From assembly GCA_028247315.1 (NCBI GenBank), contig JAOKFZ010000012.1:1-45495 (forward strand): a DNA stretch of 45,495 nt, in the 5' to 3' direction. Positions within the stretch are counted from its first letter, which is position 1, and each line of letters starts with the position of its first letter. The stretch is from Bacteroidia bacterium (lineage in GTDB: Bacteria > Bacteroidota > Bacteroidia > NS11-12g > UBA9320). A program made the position numbers and the translations under genes. This document shows positions 8,158 to 16,773 of the stretch, one piece after another. The notes under the pieces are model-generated. The model was not told the origin of the DNA and did not search any database. It saw only the letters and a program-made list of their open reading frames with translations.

Positions 8158-11100
8158 TTATCTTACTACATGTACTATTCCGTCTTCAAACACCTGTCTA
8201 GCGGTTCCAATATCCCTAAAACGGACCATAAAGACGTATGTCCCATTTTGAACCAATTCACCTTTATAGGTGCCATCCCATCCTATGTTTGAGTCGTTGC
8301 TCTTAAATAATACTTCGCCCCATCTGTTGGTGATTGTTAGACTGAACATATCAACATACCCAAGACCTTTAAGATTATATACGTCATTGAGATTGTCCCC
8401 ATTGGGACTGAATGCTGTGGGTATATTATACTTTAAATCTGGGAAGACTGATAATACTAAATCTGCAGTATCTGAGCAGTCATATTGATTACTTGCAATT
8501 AGGCTAACCTTACGCGTGCCCGAATCTTGAAACAGGAATTGCAAATCTTCGTCAAACCCTTCTTGAACACCATTAATCTCCCACGTCAAAAACTCACCAC
8601 CTATAGAACTATTGCTAAATAAATATGTCGTCTGTTTCTCCCAAGAGCTTACCTTTTGATGATTAAAAGATGCAAGTGGAACAGGGTGTATTACTGCTAC
8701 TTTGGCCATTTTTATGGTATCGAAACAATTTTGATCTGTTCTTACAATTAATGAAACGTCAAAACTGTCTGCTCTACTGTATCGGTGATTTGGAGACTCT
8801 TGGTCACTTGTAGTCCCATCACCAAAACTCCATCGGCTGGTCATAGTACCAAACTCAACTCTTGACAAATTATCGAAACTTGTCATTTGTTTCAAACAAA
8901 CCTCATCCAAAGCAAATTCTGCCGCTGGCATGGGATTAACAAACACCTCTTTGAGCATAATATCTCTACACCCATTGTTAGAGACAGCTTCAAAAGATAT
9001 TTGTTTCGCTCTTGTGGTTACATAAGAAATTGCTGTAGGGTTGGGCACCGAGCTAGTGAGACCATCATCAAAGCTCCAATTGCAATTGGCTATACTGCCA
9101 TTTTTAATCGTACACATGTTGGTCATAGCAAACAAATTTCCGCTTAAGCACTGTGTATCGTTATTGATTATGAAATCAACCACTGGATTACTGTGTATCG
9201 TTATTGTTCTATATGCAGTATCAGCACATCCGTTATCGCTTGTTACGATGTACGACACTTGTATAGTTGTATCTAATAAATAGCTTACAACGCCAGGGTT
9301 ACTGGCAATGGCAACCTTACCTTCGCCAAGATCCCATTGATGTGCTACAATAGACCCTTCAGTAATTCCACTAAAACCATTGAAGTCAAAACTATTTGAA
9401 TTCAAACAACTATCGGCACGATCTAAGGCTATACTATTCTGTGGACTCGCATACACTCTCACTACCTTCGTAAGTGAATCTAAACAACCAAAATCACTCG
9501 TCGTTACAAGTTCTATACTCTTCACTCCTGGTGATGTGTACACCAGATTACTAAGTTGAAGTTGGTTGAAAAAAGTATCAACACCAACTACGTTCCAAAC
9601 GGTATTTGCTATGCTTCCGTTAGCTATTGACGAAGAGTTGGTATATTCAAAAATATGCTGATTGAAACATTGTGAATCCTGATTCACAACGAATTTGGTT
9701 TCAGGATGTGGTTTTATTTCAATTGCCTTTTGTATTGTGTCTTTACACGTGTTTTCCGTTTCTGTAAAGTAGGTAATTGTATACACTCCCACAGCAGCAA
9801 ATGTATGTCGCAGTGTATCATTGGTAAAGCCTACTCTACTACCGTCGCCCAATGTTGCTATCTTACTGGTAATTGCACTATACGGTATCGTACTATTGTC
9901 AGACACTATTATCGAATTACCTCGTAAACACTTCAAAGTATCTGACAGATTAAAATCAATGCTATTTTGCGGATATATTTCAATGGTTAAACTACTTGAA
10001 TCTATACAGTTTTTAGTAGATTTTTCTATCAATGAAATACGATAAACACCATGACTAGGCGAAGTATAGTTTAAAAAAGAATCTGCTGTTGACGTTTCTA
10101 CATGATCTACATTCCAAGAATGTGAAGCAACCTCACCCGTATCCATTACCGTTGTGTTGTTAAAAGAAAATACATTGCCTTTCAGGCAAAGGTCTACATC
10201 GCTTGGTATGAAACTAACTCTAGGCTCCGGATGAACAACAAGCAGAATATCGAAACTATCTGCACATCCAAACCCTGATGTTGCTACATACTGCAAATCA
10301 TACACACCGTGATCTAAGTATTTTTTACTTGGTGTGGCTAATGTAGAAGTTGAATCATCTCCAAAAGCCCATCGATGATTAAACGTCCCGTTGCTTATGG
10401 TACTCATATTTACAAAATTGAATAAATGATTATCCTCGCACTTTTCAGTTGTATCTACTAATATTTGAGCTACAGGCATGGCATGTATCGATACAGCTTT
10501 AGCAAGGCTATCAAAACAGCCTTGGTCCGACTCTATTTTGAGTTGGATCGTGTAATCATTGGCATTGGCATATGTCTGTCTTAACGTATCTATATTGACA
10601 AAATTAGCTCCAGCCGTGCTCCATGTTCTGGTCTGTACGGCTCCTTGACCCAGTGTGCTATTGTTGATAGCTACTATCTCGTGGTCGCGGTAGCACTCTA
10701 AACTATCATCTATACTGAACTGTGCATTCGGTTGTGCATATACCGTTAAGGTTTGCTCTACCGTATCTCTACAGTCAAAGTCTGAGATCAATTCTAGTCG
10801 TACCGGGTACGCACCAAAAGTAGCATACGTCTTTAGTGTATCTTCTGCAGTGGTACTGGTTACTCCATCTCCGTAGCTCCACAGTTTACTCACGGTTCCT
10901 GCGGTGATAGATCCTTGGTAGTCGATATCAAAAACATTGCCTCGCTCACACAGGGTTGCGGTGTCGATAACAAACTGAGCTACAGGCATGGCATGTATCG
11001 ATACAGCTTTAGCAAGGCTATCAAAACAGCCTTGGTCCGACTCTATTTTGAGTTGGATCGTGTAATCATTGGCATTGGCATATGTCTGTCTTAACGTATC

Positions 11101-13008
11101 TATATTGACAAAATTAGCTCCAGCCGTGCTCCATGTTCTGGTCTGTACGGCTCCTTGACCCAGTGTGCTATTGTTGATAGCTACTATCTCGTGGTCGCGG
11201 TAGCACTCTAAACTATCATCTATACTGAACTGTGCATTCGGTTGTGCATATACCGTTAAGGTTTGCTCTACCGTATCTCTACAGTCAAAGTCTGAGATCA
11301 ATTCTAGTCGTACCGGGTACGCACCAAAAGTAGCATACGTCTTTAGTGTATCTTCTGCAGTGGTACTGGTTACTCCATCTCCGTAGCTCCACAGTTTACT
11401 CACGGTTCCTGCGGTGATAGATCCTTGGTAGTCGATATCAAAAACATTGCCTCGCTCACACAGGGTTGCGGTGTCGATAACAAACTGAGCTACAGGCATG
11501 GGTCGCACGAAAATATCCAACGGTTGAGATGTGTCTTTACAGCCAAAACCTGATTCAACACTTTGTTTGTAGCTAAAGGTACCAGCAACACTAAACCTAA
11601 GATTCATTGTATCCTTAGTGGTGCTTATCAAATTATTGTCTAGATACCAACCATACGCGGCGATGCTACCAAAACTAATTTCACTAGAATCAAGAAGATC
11701 AAATGAATTAATAGTAAGACACTGTGAGTTATTTATACGCCTTGGCTTCGCTTTTGGCCTTGGATATGAATACACCAAAATGGAGTCTGAACCCAAGCAG
11801 TTATTTGTATCCGTAACTTGTACACTTATTAAACTGGAATCTAGCCCCTGATATTGATCCCCAGGAAATAGCAGTTCTTTCGTTGGATCTGCTTCACCTG
11901 TATTCCAATTGTAAGCAACATATGTTTTAGGTAATGATAGGTTAATACTGGAATAACTGCATATCGCAGTATCAGACCCTAAATTGGGCGTAGGTAAAGA
12001 AGCTTCAACCACCACAATAGTGTCACGAGAAGTACATGTTAGCGTATCACTCCGGAGAATGGTAACCGTATCTTCTTTGGTATGGATAAATCGTGTAACT
12101 GCACCCGTACCCCATAAAAAGCTATTTCCTTGACCAGCGTCTAACAACAGGGAATCTCCTACGCAGATAATCTCGTTTGGGCCCAAGTCTACACTCTTGG
12201 ACGAATAAACTCTGAAATCATCACTAACCTCTCCTGTACAACCAGCCCCACCTTTTTTTACCGTATAATTACCTCCAGTGAAAACGGTAAGTAGTGAATC
12301 TGGAGAAGGTCCTTGTATTACTGAACCGTCTTTATACCAAATAAGACTTGGATCTGCAGATGTTGCTAACTCTACAGAGTCACCCAAACATAAAAAATCA
12401 TCTCCTGTAACTTCAATTGGAGACTCATAGCGTATTGAAAACTGATCACCGGGAGTACACGATTTTTCGACGACAGTTGTATTGGACGTTTGGCACAAAT
12501 AGTTAACCCCACCTTTCAAACCAGATGGCAATTTTAGTATTAACCAAGATTGTAAACCTACTCCGTTTGCGGGACAATTGGGGGCCCACACAACTGACGC
12601 ACTGAACGGTGTAGTACCTACCGCAGGATTATAGGCAATATTGGTATTGAAATAGTTTTCTAAATTCACCAATTCTGTAGATCCGTTTGTTACGCTACCC
12701 CAAGAGGCATTATATACAACCGAAGAAGTATGGTCTGTAAATGTATAAAACTCACTTCCTCCACCTAGGCAGCATCCAGCTAAGGCTCCATTCTGATTCA
12801 TATCAATATAAAGTCCTGACATACCACTTGACGCCGCAGTATGCACCATGCTTCCTGAGTGCCAGTTGCCAATCACCAAATACCAATTTCCACATCCGTC
12901 TTTTACAACGACACCTATCCCTCCGTGTGCACTAGCGTTGTAGGTAAAGCCCAAACACATCAAAACCACTAAAAATACTCTACTCACGCTACTTAATCTC
13001 CCCATCAT
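8158..13008 (-). CDS. Giant PKD-repeat secreted protein with T9SS type B (CHU_C) sorting domain
   Basis: This is a 1616-residue cell-surface or secreted protein. A signal peptide (about residues 1-27, ending NASA) is followed by a glycine-rich N-terminal region I do not recognise (GNWYLVIGNWHSG). Several Ig-like units come next (for example CLGDSVELATSADPSLIWYK), then about 13 PKD-like repeats of roughly 78-85 residues. Most repeats start with a cysteine motif such as CERGNVFDI, contain a WSYGDG-like turn, and end with a D-x-x-C-x-D motif. The last 90 residues (IPTAFSPNGDNLNDVYNLKG, RWGEVLF, GWDGTYKG, NGTYVF) are the gliding-motility-associated C-terminal domain that targets proteins to the type IX system. 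Two repeat pairs are exact copies at DNA level (10466-11485). Function is probably adhesion or a surface coat; the ligand is unknown. Confidence 0.9.
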   Translation of the reverse strand: MMGRLSSVSRVFLVVLMCLGFTYNASAHGGIGVVVKDGCGNWYLVIGNWHSGSMVHTAASSGMSGLYIDMNQNGALAGCCLGGGSEFYTFTDHTSSVVYNASWGSVTNGSTELVNLENYFNTNIAYNPAVGTTPFSASVVWAPNCPANGVGLQSWLILKLPSGLKGGVNYLCQTSNTTVVEKSCTPGDQFSIRYESPIEVTGDDFLCLGDSVELATSADPSLIWYKDGSVIQGPSPDSLLTVFTGGNYTVKKGGAGCTGEVSDDFRVYSSKSVDLGPNEIICVGDSLLLDAGQGNSFLWGTGAVTRFIHTKEDTVTILRSDTLTCTSRDTIVVVEASLPTPNLGSDTAICSYSSINLSLPKTYVAYNWNTGEADPTKELLFPGDQYQGLDSSLISVQVTDTNNCLGSDSILVYSYPRPKAKPRRINNSQCLTINSFDLLDSSEISFGSIAAYGWYLDNNLISTTKDTMNLRFSVAGTFSYKQSVESGFGCKDTSQPLDIFVRPMPVAQFVIDTATLCERGNVFDIDYQGSITAGTVSKLWSYGDGVTSTTAEDTLKTYATFGAYPVRLELISDFDCRDTVEQTLTVYAQPNAQFSIDDSLECYRDHEIVAINNSTLGQGAVQTRTWSTAGANFVNIDTLRQTYANANDYTIQLKIESDQGCFDSLAKAVSIHAMPVAQFVIDTATLCERGNVFDIDYQGSITAGTVSKLWSYGDGVTSTTAEDTLKTYATFGAYPVRLELISDFDCRDTVEQTLTVYAQPNAQFSIDDSLECYRDHEIVAINNSTLGQGAVQTRTWSTAGANFVNIDTLRQTYANANDYTIQLKIESDQGCFDSLAKAVSIHAMPVAQILVDTTEKCEDNHLFNFVNMSTISNGTFNHRWAFGDDSTSTLATPSKKYLDHGVYDLQYVATSGFGCADSFDILLVVHPEPRVSFIPSDVDLCLKGNVFSFNNTTVMDTGEVASHSWNVDHVETSTADSFLNYTSPSHGVYRISLIEKSTKNCIDSSSLTIEIYPQNSIDFNLSDTLKCLRGNSIIVSDNSTIPYSAITSKIATLGDGSRVGFTNDTLRHTFAAVGVYTITYFTETENTCKDTIQKAIEIKPHPETKFVVNQDSQCFNQHIFEYTNSSSIANGSIANTVWNVVGVDTFFNQLQLSNLVYTSPGVKSIELVTTSDFGCLDSLTKVVRVYASPQNSIALDRADSCLNSNSFDFNGFSGITEGSIVAHQWDLGEGKVAIASNPGVVSYLLDTTIQVSYIVTSDNGCADTAYRTITIHSNPVVDFIINNDTQCLSGNLFAMTNMCTIKNGSIANCNWSFDDGLTSSVPNPTAISYVTTRAKQISFEAVSNNGCRDIMLKEVFVNPMPAAEFALDEVCLKQMTSFDNLSRVEFGTMTSRWSFGDGTTSDQESPNHRYSRADSFDVSLIVRTDQNCFDTIKMAKVAVIHPVPLASFNHQKVSSWEKQTTYLFSNSSIGGEFLTWEINGVQEGFDEDLQFLFQDSGTRKVSLIASNQYDCSDTADLVLSVFPDLKYNIPTAFSPNGDNLNDVYNLKGLGYVDMFSLTITNRWGEVLFKSNDSNIGWDGTYKGELVQNGTYVFMVRFRDIGTARQVFEDGIVHVVR
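10466..11501. repeat. Perfect 510-bp tandem duplication plus 16-bp partial third copy
   Basis: Bases 10466-10975 and 10976-11485 are identical on direct line-by-line comparison, and the first 16 bases of the unit recur at 11486-11501. The unit is exactly 170 codons, or two PKD-like repeats, so the duplication keeps the reading frame of the giant surface protein. The absence of any difference, even at synonymous positions, implies a very recent event or an assembly artefact. Confidence 0.97.
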
Positions 13009-13058
13009 TTTGTTAATTTAATTTTTGTTATATCCTCTACGAAAAAAGATGTTAAATA

Positions 13059-13066
13059 CGAAAATA
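13059..13066 (-). promoter_or_regulatory. Possible -7 box for the giant PKD protein
   Basis: The minus strand reads TATTTTCG, a one-change match to TAnnTTTG, about 50 bases before the ATG at 13008. A TTG lies 23 bases further upstream (13092-13090), which is longer than the usual spacing. This is a weak call. Confidence 0.3.
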
Positions 13067-13306
13067 TGACAAATACATGACTATTTACACAACTTTTAAC
13101 AAATATTTTATCTAAAATTTTTCTGTGCAACGTAAAATATTGTACCGCTCAATTCATACCTTTATGAATAATGTATAGTACAGAAATTCAACACTTTAAG
13201 ATGAGCCTCTTCATAGTCTCAATGCAATGCAGCCGAGCGGAAACCGATTCGCAGGATCTTTCAACCAAACTCAACCAACAAAAAAGAAGCAAAACAAGAA
13301 CCTGTA

Positions 13307-13349
13307 AAATAAAAAGACCCCGTAATGCTATTACTACACGGTAGTCTTT
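13307..13349 (-). terminator. Probable intrinsic terminator downstream of the small-gene relic
   Basis: On the minus strand AAAGAC-TA-CCGT pairs with [15 protein letters not shown] sequence (arms 13349-13338 and 13323-13313, with an internal bulge) and is followed by TTTTTATTTT. The structure is in the right orientation to end a minus-strand transcript coming from 13749-13421. Confidence 0.45.
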
Positions 13350-13363
13350 GAAAATAATTTCAG

Positions 13364-13395
13364 TTCCTATACATGCTATCTAGCATGCATAGGAA
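13364..13395. repeat. 15-base inverted repeat (strong hairpin)
   Basis: TTCCTATACATGCTA (13364-13378) and TAGCATGCATAGGAA (13381-13395) are reverse complements except for one mismatch, with a two-base loop. No T-run follows on either strand, so it is not a typical intrinsic terminator. It could be an RNA-stabilising hairpin or a protein-binding palindrome. Confidence 0.7.
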
Positions 13396-13420
13396 TAGGC
13401 TTCATGCAGGGAAATCTATG

Positions 13421-13749
13421 TTATGCAGTTCCTCTTTTTGAGCCATAAAGAAGAAGCGGATACGAGGTTAGTCCAATTGCAATAATGGGTGCTGGTGGAG
13501 TCATTCCATCATTTATGATGAAAAAAACTAAATCTCGAATACAGGAAAAACCCCAAACAACACTATACAGAAAACATAATCGTCTGAGTATTGCTTCATC
13601 CTCGAATGACATGGACCCGATTAATACAAAGATCAGACTAACAACGCAAAGAGAGCATTAAAATGTGTATGGAACAAGCTTAAGGGTAAAGGAAGTAGCT
13701 GAAGAAAAGAAAGACCAGCTACACTAGCAAAGATAGTTTTGATTTTCAT
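13421..13749 (-). pseudogene. Probable relic of a small secreted or membrane protein
   Basis: From the ATG at 13749 the minus strand encodes a signal-peptide-like start (MKIKTIFASVAGLSFLQLLP) that stops after 38 codons. A second frame then takes over, with a hydrophobic stretch before the ATG at 13612 and a 63-codon run to 13421. That run ends in PPAPI, a hydrophobic helix and the basic residues SKR. This tail resembles the C-terminal anchors of small Bacteroidota proteins that end in a PID/PPAPI-type motif, one helix and basic residues. I read the pair as one small gene broken by a frameshift. It is followed by a hairpin and a terminator-like structure on the same strand. The identity is uncertain and it may simply be non-coding. 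Confidence 0.3.
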
Positions 13750-14043
13750 TGGTTCAATTTTAGTGAAATATAGTGTCTATTGATGTAATATTATTTCATT
13801 AGCCTGAAATATATTTTACGCTAGTAGCTATATGATCTGAGCTAAAGTTTCATTTAATATATACCAAAGTCCAATAAAATAGGGTATTCGGTTACTAAAC
13901 AAGGCATTACGCTTAGCCGATTCTCCTTGGTGACATTACGAAGGTGAAACATTTAACACCAGATACTACATATTTCTTTTCACAAGGAAACGTGAATACG
14001 AACAGCAGGGAAATCACATATTACATTTTGAAGGAATATTAAT

Positions 14044-14097
14044 ATGAATGTACCTAGTAAACTACTATTTTGCGAAGGCAAAAACATGTATCAATGA
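14044..14097 (+). CDS. Possible 17-codon leader peptide upstream of the endonuclease gene
   Basis: An ATG at 14044 opens a short frame (MNVPSKLLFCEGKNMYQ) whose TGA stop overlaps the preferred endonuclease ATG as ATGA. Such overlaps allow translational coupling. No attenuation hairpin or codon bias typical of leader peptides is seen. Whether it is translated is unknown, and the overlap may be chance. Confidence 0.3.
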   Translation: MNVPSKLLFCEGKNMYQ

Positions 14098-15173
14098 AAC
14101 TACGTCATTCTTTAACCATATTCTGTTATTTTCTAGTTATCTCTCCATCCTATTCTCAAATCCCAACGGGCTATTACAACAGTGCTAAAACCTCTACAGG
14201 TGAAGCCTTGAAAGATAGTTTGAATAATATCATTAGCGGGCATATAGAGTTCCCCTATACGAGCAGCTCTCAGATGGATTGTTGGGATGTACTCAAACAA
14301 GCGGATAAAGACCCATACAATGCAAACAATGTCATTGGCTTGTATTCACGGTTTTCTATGGATGGACCTTTGGAGTACAACAGTGCTCAAGGGTGGAGCA
14401 GAGAACATGTATGGGCTAAATCCAGAGGGGATTTTGGAACGGATAAAGGAGCAGGAACCGACTTGCATAATTTATTTGCCGAAGACGTCTCTACCAATTC
14501 TGCTAGGAATAACAGGAATTTCGATACTGGTGACACGCGGTATTTAGACAAAAGCGGAACCTATATGGGCCCGACAGATGCTTATACTTCTTCTACAGAT
14601 TGGATATGGGAGCCACCAGACGCTTTAAAAGGAGATGTAGCAAGAGTCATATTCTATATGGATGTACGGTATGCAGGAGAGAATGGGGAGCTCGATTTGC
14701 AGGTTGTCGACAGCTTGATGGATAAATCAGACCAATCTCCTCTGCACTGCAACGGCAAAACCCTTTACAGCTGGCACTTGCTTGATTCTGTGAGCACGGA
14801 AGAACGCATGAGAAACGATACTATTTACAAATATCAACAGAATAGAAATCCATTTGTAGATCATCCTGAATTTCTACAATCCATCTACGAAGCTACGTTT
14901 GGTGAACTACCCGTTGGCATGGAAGAGGTCATGAAAAAGGATACGTATACCATCTACCCAAATCCTTCTGCAGACTATTTGATAATAGAATCAAACTATG
15001 ACGCAATAAAGAAAGTACTAATTACCAATGATGGGGGCAAGGTTATCTTAGAACGCAACTACCATTCAAAAACCGTACAATTAAGAACTACCACATTGGC
15101 CAAAGGGTTGTACTACATTCAACTAACCACTTCAGCAGGAGAGTTGAGTACACGCGTTCATTTGATAGAATAG
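14094..15173 (+). CDS. Secreted endonuclease I family nuclease with T9SS type A sorting domain
   Basis: This 359-residue protein has a signal peptide (KLRHSLTIFCYFLVISPSYS), an endonuclease I/NucM nuclease domain and a C-terminal secretion domain. The nuclease motifs are SREHVWAKSRGDFG and GTDLHNLFAEDVSTNSARNN; the histidine and asparagines match the metal-dependent beta-beta-alpha nuclease site. Family members cut DNA non-specifically, often extracellularly. The last roughly 80 residues (YTIYPNPSADYLIIES through LAKGLYYIQL) form a type A T9SS sorting domain, so the nuclease should reach the surface or medium. A TTG 24 bases upstream would extend the frame, but the ATG at 14094 puts the signal peptide at the terminus. 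Likely roles are nutrient acquisition from DNA or remodelling of biofilm DNA. Confidence 0.92.
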   Translation: MKLRHSLTIFCYFLVISPSYSQIPTGYYNSAKTSTGEALKDSLNNIISGHIEFPYTSSSQMDCWDVLKQADKDPYNANNVIGLYSRFSMDGPLEYNSAQGWSREHVWAKSRGDFGTDKGAGTDLHNLFAEDVSTNSARNNRNFDTGDTRYLDKSGTYMGPTDAYTSSTDWIWEPPDALKGDVARVIFYMDVRYAGENGELDLQVVDSLMDKSDQSPLHCNGKTLYSWHLLDSVSTEERMRNDTIYKYQQNRNPFVDHPEFLQSIYEATFGELPVGMEEVMKKDTYTIYPNPSADYLIIESNYDAIKKVLITNDGGKVILERNYHSKTVQLRTTTLAKGLYYIQLTTSAGELSTRVHLIE

Positions 15174-15243
15174 GCCAACAGATGGTCTTGCTAATGAGTG
15201 AGATGAGTCAACCGTTGAATAAGAAACTAAGAGCCACACCGGA

Positions 15244-15282
15244 GCAGCATAGTTAAACTTCAATTCGCTATTCTGCTTTTTT
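15244..15282 (+). terminator. Possible intrinsic terminator after the endonuclease gene
   Basis: GCAGCATAG (15244-15252) pairs with CTATTCTGC (15268-15276) with one mismatch across a 15-base loop, followed by TTTTTTA. It lies about 70 bases after the stop codon. The loop is long, so confidence is moderate. Confidence 0.4.
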
Positions 15283-15474
15283 ATTTGACACTAAATCCTT
15301 GTTTATCCCGGGTATCATTGACATAGTATTTTTATAAATACTACACAGGCTACCGCTATCTTATGGTCACAAAACATCTTTGGATATTTTTAAAAATCCT
15401 CTAGTGTTTATTGGCGAAATAAAAATAAATTCTTGTCAAACCTAGTTTAACAGTTCAGCCCTTAAGAAAATTAG

Positions 15475-15548
15475 TGGAGAATATCGGATTCGAACCGATG
15501 ACCTTTTGACTGCCAGCCAAACGCTCTAGCCAACTGAGCTAATCCCCC
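15475..15548 (-). tRNA. tRNA-Ala (anticodon GGC)
   Basis: The 74-base cloverleaf is read on the minus strand. The acceptor stem GGGGGAT pairs with ATTCTCC and includes the G3-U70 pair that marks alanine tRNAs; the discriminator base is A73. The D-stem is GCTC/GAGC, the anticodon stem TTTGG/TCAAA carries the loop CTGGCAG with anticodon GGC, and the T-stem is ATCGG/CCGAT with TTCGAAT loop. CCA is not encoded. It lies 46 bases downstream of the QueA-type gene on the same strand. Confidence 0.95.
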
Positions 15549-15594
15549 AATAAGAGTATGTTAGGTTTGAAAGTAACATAACACAAAAATAAAA

Positions 15595-16767
15595 CTAACT
15601 CACAAATAACAAGCTACAATCTCCATAACTTAAAAACCTGTAGTCATTGCGGATCGCTTCTGCATAAATTTTCTTCCAATTATCTCCTACCACGCTCGCT
15701 ATTAGCATGAGTAAGGTACTCTCCGGCAGATGAAAATTAGTAATTAAAGCATCGATACTTCTTGGCCTGTAATGCGGTAAAATCAAAATTTCGGTAGCTC
15801 CCTGTATGGTATTCAGACCTTCTAGCTCCATATAGCTGACAATGTGCTTAAGCGACTCTACATATGGCAGGCTTATTTCTACTTCATACGGTTCTAGCTT
15901 ATGTACCAGTAGGTTATGATCTCCCTGGCTAAGCTGTATTCCTATCCAATACAAACTCTCCAATACACGAAGGCTCGTAGTGCCTACTGCTACCCGTTTG
16001 TCTTTTGTCATGAGACACAGCAAAGCGTCCTTGCTTATCTCAAAATGCTCTCTGTGCATGTCATGGTCTACAACGTTATCTTCTTTTACAGGCAAAAAGG
16101 TACCTGCTCCTACGTGCAGTGTCACCTCTGCTGTTGCTACGCCTTCACGTTCTAGGGACGACAATACCTCCGAAGTGAAATGCAATCCTGCAGTAGGTGC
16201 GGCTACAGAGCCTGCATTACTCGCAAAAACTGTTTGATACGTTTGTGCATCTGTAGCTTCGGTATCTCTATTGAGGTACGGCGGTAGTGGCAACTCTCCT
16301 ATTTCATCGAGTAGATCGGTAAAGGCTTTACCGTTTTGCCACGATAGCTCAACAATACGATCCTGCCTACTGACTAATTTGGCTTGTACGAGTTCCTCGT
16401 TTTCTACTAAGCCAATGAGCTCATCTACCTTCCACTTCTTACTATTTCCTATGATACACTTCCATTGGCAAGAAGTTGTCGCAGCAAAGGCTCTTTCGTA
16501 GTTGCTCGGCTGTATCGGTTCCAGGAGCAGTACTTCTATGAGTGCCCCAGTCGCTCTCTTGAAATAGAGACGTGCCGGTATTACCTTAGCGTTGTTGCGT
16601 ACAATGAGCGTGTCATTCCCGAGTATTTTACTTATATTTTTAAAAATCTTGTGACTAAAAACTGCGTCTTTGTATACCAATAGTTTGGATTCATCCCTAC
16701 GCTCTAATGGGTACTTCGCAATGCGAGCTTCGTCTAGCTCAAAATTAAAATCAGACTTCTTAATCAT
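15595..16767 (-). CDS. queA: QueA-type SAM:tRNA ribosyltransferase-isomerase (long form)
   Basis: QueA uses S-adenosylmethionine as ribosyl donor to turn 7-aminomethyl-7-deazaguanine in tRNA into epoxyqueuosine. The 390-residue product has the family motifs near the N-terminus (YPLERRDESKLLVY), GSVAAPTAGLHFT at about residue 210, TLHVGAGTFLPV, VAVGTTSLRVLE and ITNFHLPESTLLML. It is longer than the usual roughly 350 residues and carries WKCIIGNSKKWK where classical QueA has a different segment. I associate this with a second QueA-like paralog common in Bacteroidota, so its activity is likely but less certain than for the short form. tgt is about 27 kb away in the window. It starts six bases after dprA. 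Confidence 0.87.
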   Translation of the reverse strand: MIKKSDFNFELDEARIAKYPLERRDESKLLVYKDAVFSHKIFKNISKILGNDTLIVRNNAKVIPARLYFKRATGALIEVLLLEPIQPSNYERAFAATTSCQWKCIIGNSKKWKVDELIGLVENEELVQAKLVSRQDRIVELSWQNGKAFTDLLDEIGELPLPPYLNRDTEATDAQTYQTVFASNAGSVAAPTAGLHFTSEVLSSLEREGVATAEVTLHVGAGTFLPVKEDNVVDHDMHREHFEISKDALLCLMTKDKRVAVGTTSLRVLESLYWIGIQLSQGDHNLLVHKLEPYEVEISLPYVESLKHIVSYMELEGLNTIQGATEILILPHYRPRSIDALITNFHLPESTLLMLIASVVGDNWKKIYAEAIRNDYRFLSYGDCSLLFVS

Positions 16768-16773
16768 GAATTT

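Noticed and set aside
8140..8158. Terminator after the giant PKD gene
   Set aside because: The stem is only four base pairs (AACC/GGTT) although an A/T run follows; too weak to call.
10466..11485. Possible CRISPR or mobile element at the repeats
   Set aside because: The unit is a 510-base coding segment with no spacers, terminal inverted repeats or transposase; it is an internal protein-repeat duplication.
13421..13612. Independent 63-residue gene
   Set aside because: It begins in mid-hydrophobic sequence and is better explained, with the signal-peptide frame upstream, as part of one decayed gene; kept only as a low-confidence relic.
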